Shown: piece by piece, positions 1 to 5,465 of the stretch
Position numbering within the stretch: position 1 is the stretch's first letter
Layout: each line of letters starts with the position of its first letter
From: Bacteroidales bacterium
Lineage (GTDB): Bacteria; Bacteroidota; Bacteroidia; Bacteroidales; UBA932
Length of the DNA stretch: 6,790 nucleotides
Direction: 5' to 3'
Assembly: GCA_024401945.1 (NCBI GenBank)
Contig: JAKSKC010000077.1
Span: 1 to 6,790, forward strand
Made by a program: the position numbers and the translations under genes
Notes under the pieces: model-generated
What the model saw: the letters and a program-made list of their open reading frames with translations, nothing else
What the model was told of the DNA's origin: nothing
Databases searched by the model: none

Positions 1-446
1 CCGCTTATGACAGGGATTATGCTGTTGTCACCGGTGAGTCCGTAATATTCGCAAAGTCCGCGCAGCAGCCAGCCGTGTCCCGAGAGCTGCTGTTCGTCCT
101 TTCCCCCGTAAACGGGTCCGAGGTAGCTTCTTTCATTCAGGTGGGAAGGGAGATCTCCGATGATGGTCTGCAGATACAGGGGTGTCCTTCCGGAGGCCCT
201 GGAGTTCAGGACCGTACCCAGGATTGTCCTTCCGACAAAATCACCCGGCCAGTCATCATCCTTGAAGACGGCCCCGGGACGGTAGATGTCCGATTCAAGT
301 CTGTCCAGATTGCGGTCAAGCCTTGCGGCCAGTTCTCCCGCCGCCGTGATTTGCTCAGGAGGAAAGGTTTCCGGAGCTTTGTGCCGGAAGCATCCTGAAA
401 GAATTATGGCCGAAGCGGATATTGCAAGAATGGTTTTGACGGTCAT
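1..446 (-). CDS. Lipoprotein resembling six-hairpin glycosidases (N-terminal part, cut by window edge)
   Basis: The reverse strand is open from an ATG at 446 to the left edge: 148 codons plus two bases with no stop. The product starts with a lipoprotein signal peptide. Positively charged K4 is followed by a hydrophobic stretch and the lipobox L16-S17-G18-C19, so Cys19 should be lipidated. Residues after the cysteine (F-R-H-K) lack the acidic surface-export signal of many Bacteroidota lipoproteins, so a periplasm-facing location is possible (inference). The mature part contains G68-D69-F70-V71-G72-R73 and, at 118-140, a segment with EQQLSGHGWLLRGLCEYY followed by LTGD. This style is typical of (alpha/alpha)6 six-hairpin glycosidases such as the DUF1680/GH127 beta-L-arabinofuranosidase-like group. 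The catalytic region lies outside the window, so substrate and exact family cannot be assigned. The gene is transcribed divergently from the barrel protein at 522. The open frame is solid and the family is tentative. Confidence 0.75.
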   Translation of the reverse strand, partial: MTVKTILAISASAIILSGCFRHKAPETFPPEQITAAGELAARLDRNLDRLESDIYRPGAVFKDDDWPGDFVGRTILGTVLNSRASGRTPLYLQTIIGDLPSHLNERSYLGPVYGGKDEQQLSGHGWLLRGLCEYYGLTGDNSIIPVIS

Positions 447-460
447 ATACGGGTATATCT

Positions 461-468
461 CAAAGATA
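461..468 (-). promoter_or_regulatory. Bacteroidota -7 promoter element for the leftward lipoprotein gene
   Basis: Read on the minus strand this is TATCTTTG, a perfect match to the Bacteroidota primary-sigma -7 consensus TAnnTTTG. It lies 14 bp upstream of the lipoprotein ATG at 446, implying a very short leader. No convincing TTTG -33 element is found at the usual 19-21 bp spacing; the nearest candidate is a TTTA at 494-491. Confidence 0.55.
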
Positions 469-490
469 AGCAAATATTGTAAAAAATACT

Positions 491-498
491 TAAATTTG
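491..498 (+). promoter_or_regulatory. Bacteroidota -7 promoter element for the rightward barrel gene
   Basis: The sequence TAAATTTG matches the consensus TAnnTTTG perfectly and sits 23 bp before the ATG at 522, in a strongly AT-rich stretch. Transcription would start near 503-506. No clear TTTG -33 element is seen at the expected position, which falls on top of the opposite-strand -7 element at 461-468. Confidence 0.6.
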
Positions 499-509
499 CA
501 CACAGGCAC

Positions 510-519
510 AATCGCGATT
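510..519. repeat. 10-bp perfect palindrome directly before a start codon
   Basis: AATCGCGATT reads the same on both strands and ends two bases before the ATG at 522, in the predicted 5' leader. It could be an operator or a leader element. There is no loop, so it is not a conventional hairpin, and a chance occurrence cannot be excluded. Confidence 0.3.
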
Positions 520-521
520 CC

Positions 522-1241
522 ATGAAAAGACTGATTATCTCACTACTTGCAACTCTTGTAACCATATCAGCGTCCGCACAATTCAGGATAGGAGGTAATT
601 TTCTTCTGAATTTCACCAACGAGAAGACTTTGTATTCAAGCGGCGACAAGAAAGTCAAGGATTTAAATTACGAAATATCCCTGTATCCGAAATTCTACTG
701 GAATCTGAACGAGAAGATGAACGTAGGAAGCCGTGTGGGCTTTTCATTCGGCCGCGTCACGACGGGTTACACCCAGATTCAGGAGGAGCAGGACCTGCTG
801 CAATATCTGTATGAAGTCCTGGGATATACCTATCCCGAAGAGCAGAAGATCACCAAGATATCCAATACGGCCATCAGCTGGTCCCTGAATCCTTTCTTCG
901 CTTACAAGGTCCTGACCTGGAAGATCGTGAGTGTATGGGCTGAGGCCAATGTCTATTTCGGTCAGGTCTTCAACACCGGAACCACGCAGGCATCGGTGTT
1001 CGAATGGGACAAGCAGCTCCAGTACGGAGTACAGATCCTTCCTGTCGTCGAGATTGACATCACGGGGAACCTTGCCATCCAGTTCCATCTGGGATTCCCT
1101 TCACTGATGTGGTACGGCGAGACTTCCCACTTTGCGGACAGGCTCGAGACGTACAATACCTGGACATTCAGGAAAGGAGGACTCGAAGGCCTCATCCAGG
1201 GTTTTGCCAATTACGGTCTCGGACTGGTCAGGAAGTTCTAG
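522..1241 (+). CDS. Small outer-membrane beta-barrel protein of unknown function
   Basis: The 239-aa product opens with a clear Sec signal peptide: K2-R3, hydrophobic residues 4-15, then S-A-S-A-Q with cleavage likely at 19/20. The rest alternates short amphipathic strands rich in aromatic and polar residues, such as ISLYPKFYW at 52-60, RVGFSFGRV at 71-79, AEANVYFGQVF at 140-150 and LAIQFHLGF at 184-192. Charged or polar turns separate them. It ends in ...LGLVRKF, and a terminal phenylalanine is the usual signal for barrel insertion by the BAM machinery. Together these support an outer-membrane barrel, probably of about eight or ten strands. I do not recognise a specific family and assign no substrate. 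ATG 522 is chosen because the signal peptide begins there and a perfect -7 element sits just upstream; no Shine-Dalgarno is visible. The gene stands alone, divergent from the lipoprotein gene and convergent with the efflux/PspC operon. Confidence 0.85.
   Translation: MKRLIISLLATLVTISASAQFRIGGNFLLNFTNEKTLYSSGDKKVKDLNYEISLYPKFYWNLNEKMNVGSRVGFSFGRVTTGYTQIQEEQDLLQYLYEVLGYTYPEEQKITKISNTAISWSLNPFFAYKVLTWKIVSVWAEANVYFGQVFNTGTTQASVFEWDKQLQYGVQILPVVEIDITGNLAIQFHLGFPSLMWYGETSHFADRLETYNTWTFRKGGLEGLIQGFANYGLGLVRKF
1238..1241. other. CTAG shared by two convergent stop codons
   Basis: The rightward barrel gene ends with TAG at 1239-1241 and the leftward PspC gene ends with TAG at 1240-1238. Both stops therefore lie inside one palindromic CTAG, with no intergenic DNA. 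Any terminator for either transcript must lie within the other gene, and none is obvious. Confidence 0.9.
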
Positions 1242-2164
1242 AACAAAGCCCTCAGATTCTCCGGCAACTGCATGCAGACCAGAGCCACCAGCGACATGAA
1301 CCACAGGAATGTTGCAATGAACCCCGGATGGTATTTAGGGGAATGCAGGTGGAACAGCATCTTGATGCCCTCGTACAGCATAATGAGGCAGGGCAGGAAG
1401 AATGCCGCTATGGTGAACGGGAGCGAAGGCATTCTGAACAGGGCGTCCTCCATATAGAAAGGAACCATCCCCATAACGTCGAAGTTCGCCCAGCCGAAGC
1501 AGATCACCAGACCTGCAACCAGCATCGAAGCTCCGGTAATCATCAGGACAAATCCGATGAAGATGCGGAAAATGCTTCCCAGAGTGCTCCAGAATGTTGA
1601 TTTTGTCTTGGGATAGTCCGAATAGTTCTTCTTCTCGATAACGGTTTTCGGGACCGGCATCGAAATCCAGAGGGCTATATAGGTGAGTATGACCCAAATG
1701 CAGCAGCTGTCCCAGGAGGTTCTGTCGCTTATTGCCAATCCTGCGAACAGGAGCAGTATCCATACGATGCGGATCAGCACAACGTCTATCCCGAAATATT
1801 TCGCAAGCCCGGTGCAGACCCCGCCTATCAGGTGGCTGTCCGGATCGCGGTACAGCCGTTTTTTCTCTTTTTTCTTCGGGATTGCAACCTCTGGAGCGCT
1901 TTCTTCGGTACCGAATTCCGACGGCATTCCGAGGATGGATATTATTTCCTTGACGGTCTCTTCCGAAACCACCGCCTGGGCGCCGCATTTGCTGAAGACG
2001 AGTTCGGCAAACCTTTCCTCGATGCCGTCCACGATCTCGCTTCCGCCTTCCTTTGAGGAATAGAAGGCTGAAAGTTCATCCAGGTATTTCTTTGCGGTGG
2101 CGCAGGCATCCGCGTCCAGCGTGAAGGCGTAACCGGCTATGCTGACTTTTGATACTTCTTTCAT
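1238..2164 (-). CDS. Long PspC-domain membrane protein with HAAS-like N-terminal domain
   Basis: This 308-aa protein has three parts. Residues 5-83 form a soluble, mainly helical domain with the landmarks I9-A10-G11, D19-A20, Y27-L28, E49-E50-R51, E54-L55 and L78-G79-M80-P81. This layout resembles the HAAS-type signalling domain that accompanies PadR-like repressors. After an acidic then lysine-rich linker (84-102) comes a PspC domain (about 103-172). It has R-L-Y-R-D at 103-107 and G-G-V-C-T-G-L-A at 114-121, with hydrophobic spans near 127-145 and 152-169. Residues 173-308 are an extension with about three more membrane spans (near 197-222, 248-268 and 281-300) and no family I recognise. 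The ATG overlaps the PadR stop as ATGA, indicating translational coupling, and there is no Shine-Dalgarno. PspC domains are known from phage-shock envelope-stress systems. A role as a membrane sensor acting on the adjacent PadR is inferred. Confidence 0.9.
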   Translation of the reverse strand: MKEVSKVSIAGYAFTLDADACATAKKYLDELSAFYSSKEGGSEIVDGIEERFAELVFSKCGAQAVVSEETVKEIISILGMPSEFGTEESAPEVAIPKKKEKKRLYRDPDSHLIGGVCTGLAKYFGIDVVLIRIVWILLLFAGLAISDRTSWDSCCIWVILTYIALWISMPVPKTVIEKKNYSDYPKTKSTFWSTLGSIFRIFIGFVLMITGASMLVAGLVICFGWANFDVMGMVPFYMEDALFRMPSLPFTIAAFFLPCLIMLYEGIKMLFHLHSPKYHPGFIATFLWFMSLVALVCMQLPENLRALF

Positions 2165-2490
2165 TTCTGCAGTGTATTGATGGTTTCGACGAGATCCTTC
2201 CAGGAATCGTTCATCGCTTTCAGTTCGGCGAGTCCCGCTTCGGTGATGCAGTAATACTTGCGCGGAGGCCCCTGGGTGGACTCCTCCCAGCGGTAGGCGA
2301 GGACTCCCTGATTCTTCAAACGGATGAGAAGAGGGTACAGGGTTCCTTCCACCACTATCATATTGACGGCTTTCAGCTCGTCGATGATGGAGGACGCATA
2401 AAGCTCTTTCCGGCTCAGAATGAGGAGGATGCAGTATTCGAGCACCCCTTTCCTCATCTGGGAACGGACCAGCTCCGGGTTAATCTCCAT
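2161..2490 (-). CDS. PadR-family transcriptional regulator
   Basis: This 109-aa protein is the size of the short PadR subgroup, made of a winged helix-turn-helix plus one C-terminal dimerisation helix. The N-terminal helices run to about residue 40, including the typical R14-K15-G16-V17-L18 and L24-L25 positions. The recognition segment is E49-G50-T51-L52-Y53-P54-L55-L56-x-R58-L59, a PadR hallmark. The wing follows, with Q73-G74-P75-P76-R77-K78-Y79-Y80 leading into I82-T83-E84-A85-G86. The last helix (87-107) would form the dimer interface. PadR proteins are usually cytoplasmic repressors released by a ligand or protein partner, and often control neighbouring transporters. Here the gene lies between two PspC-domain genes, overlapping the first by 11 bp and the second by 4 bp, and downstream of an efflux system. 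It probably regulates this operon, but its operator would lie at the operon promoter, which is outside the window. Confidence 0.95.
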   Translation of the reverse strand: MEINPELVRSQMRKGVLEYCILLILSRKELYASSIIDELKAVNMIVVEGTLYPLLIRLKNQGVLAYRWEESTQGPPRKYYCITEAGLAELKAMNDSWKDLVETINTLQK

Positions 2491-3052
2491 ACTGCTTCCT
2501 GTTTTCAGTGAACCTGGACAGATTCTGCGCCGTTGTAGGCCATCCTCTCAATTCGCACTTCTGCGCCGGTGTGATGGCTTTCGGTGCAACCACCCAGATA
2601 ATAATGTAAATCCAGAATCCGCAACCGAAGCAGATGAGTGCCACGAGGAAAATGATTCTGATGACGGTAACATCGACGTCAAGGTAAAGTGCCAGACCGC
2701 TGCATACGCCGGCTATTTTTTTGTTTTCCTGGTCGAGATAGAGTTTTTTTGCAGGTCTCATAGTATTATCAGTTTTTTGTTGGTCGTTTTCGGATTCCGG
2801 TTCCCCGTCCGGCATCCCGAGCTGGGAGGTTATGTTGTTTACAAGCGCGAGGCTTACAGTCTGGAACGGAGAACTGAGTTCCCGTGAAAGGAGTTCCCCT
2901 ATCCGTTCTTCCAGCTCGTCCATAATTTCTTTTCCGGACTCGGTGTCGAGCCTTCCCTCGAAGCTGGAGAGGTAATTGTTGAGGCGCTTGTAGGCATCCT
3001 CATCCACAATGAAGCTTTTTCCGCCGATTCCGACATTGACAGTGTTTTTCAT
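2480..3052 (-). CDS. Short PspC-domain membrane protein with HAAS-like N-terminal domain
   Basis: This 190-aa protein is collinear with the first ~133 residues of the 308-aa PspC protein. Residues 5-83 form the same helical N-terminal domain, with I9-G10-G11, D19-A20, Y27-L28, E48-E49-R50, E53-L54 and L78-G79-M80-P81. A polar linker (84-100) follows, then a PspC domain with K-L-Y-L-D at 103-107, A-G-V-C-S-G-L-A at 114-121 and V-I-R-I-I at 130-134. Membrane spans lie near 127-141 and 143-157. A short basic, polar cytoplasmic tail (159-190) replaces the multi-span extension of its paralogue. There is no signal peptide, so the N-terminus should face the cytoplasm, where it could contact PadR (inference). 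The ATG overlaps the TolC-like gene's stop as ATGA, and its end overlaps the PadR start by 11 bp. The coding strand contains two A7 runs near the linker/PspC boundary. Confidence 0.9.
   Translation of the reverse strand: MKNTVNVGIGGKSFIVDEDAYKRLNNYLSSFEGRLDTESGKEIMDELEERIGELLSRELSSPFQTVSLALVNNITSQLGMPDGEPESENDQQKTDNTMRPAKKLYLDQENKKIAGVCSGLALYLDVDVTVIRIIFLVALICFGCGFWIYIIIWVVAPKAITPAQKCELRGWPTTAQNLSRFTENRKQYGD
2495..2500 (-). promoter_or_regulatory. Ribosome-binding site of the PadR gene, inside the upstream PspC gene
   Basis: On the minus strand AGGAAG lies four bases before the PadR ATG at 2490. It is one of the few recognisable Shine-Dalgarno sequences in this operon and supports this start. 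It is embedded in the last codons of the 190-aa PspC gene, so PadR may also be translated independently of coupling. Confidence 0.5.
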
Positions 3053-4368
3053 AATACCAATTCTTTCCCCCTGTAGAAATCGAGGAGTCTTGTTAAATAT
3101 AAAAATTCATATCTGGCCTGCACCAGATTCGATGCGGCTTCCAGGTATTGTTCCTTTGATTCGTTGAATTCCGTGATGGTGGCCTTGCCGTTCTCATATT
3201 TCCCCTGCATCAGGCTGAAGGCTTCCTTCGCGCTCTCCTCGGCCAGGATGCTGCTCTCGAACTTGCTCTCGGATGCCAGGGCATTGTAGTAGGCCTGCTG
3301 GATTTCCTTGTAGAGCTGCTTCTTAACGTTGTCCAGCTGGAGTTTCTGGTTGTTGAAATTCACCTGCGCGCTTCTGACGTTGTTCCTGGTGGAGAACCTC
3401 GAGAATATCGGGATGTTGAGGGACAGTCCGAGATACTGGCTGAAGTTGGTGCCGAGCTGCTGGAAGAATGCGGCGCTCGGGCTTCTCGAATTCGTATAGT
3501 AGTTGCTTCCGAGGCCTGCACTGAAGGAAAGGGACGGGAGATAGGCGCCTTTGGCGTAGTCGATGTTCCTGGCTGCGTAGTCAAGTCTGGTCTGCTCTGC
3601 AAGGACGACGGGCTTGATTCCTATGGCCTCCTGATATATGGCGTCAGGCCCCGGCAGCAGTACTGAAGGGTCGGCGTCGCCGGAAGGCTTGAGCACGTTG
3701 AAATTCTCCGGGTCGGTGAGCTCCAGCAGCTGTGTCAGGTCGAGAATGGATATCCTGTAGTTGTTCGATGCCTGGACCTCTGACACCCTGCTCTTTGCCA
3801 GACTGGCCTTCTGGGCGCTGACCTGCGCCTTGCTGGCCTTTCCGTTGAGAGCCATCTTTTCGAGCCTTACAGCCTGCAGGGAGTCTATCTCGACCTGTCT
3901 GCGGGCGACCTCCAGGATCTCCCCGTTGTAGAGTATCTGCACGAAGGCCTGGGCCACCGCCACCCTGATGTCATCCCTTGCCTTCTCCAGATCCTCGGTG
4001 GCCGCCTTGAGGTTGAGCCTTCCCATCGCGATGCTGTTGTTGATGCGGTTGCCGTTGAACACCGGTACATCCGCCCCCACACTGAACGAAGTGTTGCTCG
4101 TATTGGAGTTGGCGTAGGTGTTGTCGGCCGTCAGACCGCGGCCGAATGACAGGTTCTCACCCGCCGCGGCCGACACTGCAGGAAGCCTGCTGTTCAGGTA
4201 GGTGTTGAGCTCAATCTCGCGCTGCTCCACGTTCAGGGCATTCTGCTTGAGGGTGATGTTGTTGTCCAGCGCGTAGCGGATGCAGTCCTCCAGGGACCAG
4301 AGTCTGGTCTGGGCAGATGAAGGAAGAACCAGCGCCGCAAGGGACAATATGAAAAGGATTCGTTTCAT
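3049..4368 (-). CDS. TolC-like outer-membrane efflux protein
   Basis: This 439-aa protein should be the outer-membrane channel of the tripartite pump, forming a trimeric barrel with a long periplasmic alpha-helical tunnel. A signal peptide covers residues 1-19 or 1-20 (K2-R3, hydrophobic core, P-S-S-A-Q). The mature protein starts with the usual W24-S25-L26-E27-D28-C29 followed by A33-L34-x-N36-N37, as in outer-membrane efflux (OEP) domains. Two OEP repeats are visible. Each has a beta-hairpin region (about 62-105 and 277-322) ending in a related motif, VPVFNGNRINN at 101-111 and IPIFSRFSTRNN at 319-330, followed by long helices (about 112-215 and 331-430). Length is normal for the family. 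It starts 8 bp after the adaptor gene, and the operon position fits the outer-membrane partner of this MacA/MacB-like system. The exported substrate cannot be read from the sequence. Confidence 0.95.
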   Translation of the reverse strand: MKRILFILSLAALVLPSSAQTRLWSLEDCIRYALDNNITLKQNALNVEQREIELNTYLNSRLPAVSAAAGENLSFGRGLTADNTYANSNTSNTSFSVGADVPVFNGNRINNSIAMGRLNLKAATEDLEKARDDIRVAVAQAFVQILYNGEILEVARRQVEIDSLQAVRLEKMALNGKASKAQVSAQKASLAKSRVSEVQASNNYRISILDLTQLLELTDPENFNVLKPSGDADPSVLLPGPDAIYQEAIGIKPVVLAEQTRLDYAARNIDYAKGAYLPSLSFSAGLGSNYYTNSRSPSAAFFQQLGTNFSQYLGLSLNIPIFSRFSTRNNVRSAQVNFNNQKLQLDNVKKQLYKEIQQAYYNALASESKFESSILAEESAKEAFSLMQGKYENGKATITEFNESKEQYLEAASNLVQARYEFLYLTRLLDFYRGKELVL

Positions 4369-4376
4369 GGTCGGGA

Positions 4377-5459
4377 TTATTCTTCAATGATTGCGTTTCC
4401 GCGGATGATGTCGCCTTCCTCGAGTCCCTGGGTGATCTCGATGTTGATGCCGTCGCTGAGCCCGGTACGGACATGGACCTTCTTCCAGTTGTCATCCTTC
4501 TTGATGTACACGAAGTTGCGGTCTCCCTCGAAGGTGATGGCACTTTCGGATATGGACAGGACGTGTGTCTTTTCCTCAAGCACAATCTCTGCGTTGGAAC
4601 TGTATCCAGAGCGTATCTTCTGCTCGCTCTGAGGCATTATGGCCGCCTTGATCTCGAACTGGTTGGCACCGTTGTTCTCGACGGCCTTCGGGGATATGTA
4701 CTCGAGTGTGGCCTCGCAGCTGAAGTCCTGCAGGGCGCCTATGGTGATGATCACGCTCATCCCCTCCTTCAATCTTCCCACCTCGGTTTCGTCGATGTTG
4801 CCGTCGAAGATGAGGTCGTTCATGTCCGCCACCGTGGCCACTGTGGTACCGTCATTCATCGTGTTGGCCTGGATTACGGAATTTCCGACCTTGACCGGGA
4901 TGTCCAGGATGAGCCCGGAGATGGTGGAACGCACGAGAGTCGAGCTTCCGGTGGCGTTTGAAGATGAGACTCCGTCCCGGATGACCTCGAGGGCGTCCTC
5001 CGCCGCGGAGTATTCCTCGTTGGCCTGGTGGAGGGCCTGGCGTACCTGTTCGTATTCTTCGGCGCTTACCAGATTCTGGTCATAGAGGGCCTGCTCGCGT
5101 TCGAAGTTGATTTCCGCCAGACGCACGCGGCTCTGGGCGGAGCTGAGGCTGGTCATATCCGGGATGACCTTGAGTTTGGCGATTATCTCGTTCTCCTTGA
5201 CCGTCTGACCCGCCTCCTTGTAGAGTTCGGCTATGATGCCGTTGATCTGCGGTTTGACGTTCACCTCGTTCCGGGGAACGATTTTCCCCGTCACTATGCA
5301 GGACCTCCTGATATCTCCGTAGCCTACCGTAAGCTCCTCATACTGGACTTCCTTGGGTTTTGACCTGTATGCCAGTACAGCGAAAATCCCTATCAACAGG
5401 ATTCCTGCCAGAGCGAAAAGCGAATACTTGAAAACCTTTTTCTTCATATTGTATATCAT
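4377..5459 (-). CDS. Periplasmic adaptor subunit (MacA-like membrane fusion protein)
   Basis: This protein of up to 360 aa bridges the inner-membrane permease and the TolC-like channel. An uncleaved membrane anchor or signal spans about 9-30 after K6-K7-K8. The two halves of the biotinyl-lipoyl-like domain are near 58-98 (R-N-E-V-N-V-K-P at 63-70, then G74, and G85-Q86-T87-V88) and 173-205 (S-T-I-S-G-L-I-L-D at 178-186, V191-G192). Between them a coiled-coil hairpin of about 60 residues (105-163) reaches toward the outer-membrane channel. A beta-barrel domain (about 207-290) and a membrane-proximal domain (about 291-360) follow. An in-frame ATG at 5447, giving M-K-K-K-V-F, is an equally good or better start because it yields a cleaner signal sequence; neither site has a Shine-Dalgarno. 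The gene follows the permease by 6 bp (18 bp with the inner start). The function as an efflux adaptor is secure; the cargo is unknown. Confidence 0.93.
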   Translation of the reverse strand: MIYNMKKKVFKYSLFALAGILLIGIFAVLAYRSKPKEVQYEELTVGYGDIRRSCIVTGKIVPRNEVNVKPQINGIIAELYKEAGQTVKENEIIAKLKVIPDMTSLSSAQSRVRLAEINFEREQALYDQNLVSAEEYEQVRQALHQANEEYSAAEDALEVIRDGVSSSNATGSSTLVRSTISGLILDIPVKVGNSVIQANTMNDGTTVATVADMNDLIFDGNIDETEVGRLKEGMSVIITIGALQDFSCEATLEYISPKAVENNGANQFEIKAAIMPQSEQKIRSGYSSNAEIVLEEKTHVLSISESAITFEGDRNFVYIKKDDNWKKVHVRTGLSDGINIEITQGLEEGDIIRGNAIIEE

Positions 5460-5465
5460 TTATTA

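Noticed and set aside
75..525. Plus-strand open frames of 107 aa (75-398) and 79 aa (286-525)
   Set aside because: They lie antisense to the lipoprotein frame, which has a lipobox and conserved glycosidase-like segments. Their products lack domain character, and the second runs through the promoter region.
443..658. Minus-strand 71-aa open frame across the divergent promoter and the start of the barrel gene
   Set aside because: It overlaps the signal-peptide coding region of a well-supported gene and both -7 elements. Its product has no recognisable features.
1109..1600. Plus-strand 163-aa open frame spanning the end of the barrel gene and into the PspC gene
   Set aside because: It is very rich in Gln, His, Arg and Glu, with no hydrophobic core, typical of a shadow frame over two real genes.
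1335..1988. Minus-strand 217-aa open frame inside the long PspC gene
   Set aside because: It is an out-of-frame shadow with Arg/Gly/His-rich composition. The overlapping frame has clear HAAS-like and PspC domains.
4473..5363. Plus-strand open frames of 162, 148 and 111 aa opposite the adaptor gene
   Set aside because: They are antisense to a protein with full adaptor architecture, with no signal, domain or ribosome-binding evidence of their own.
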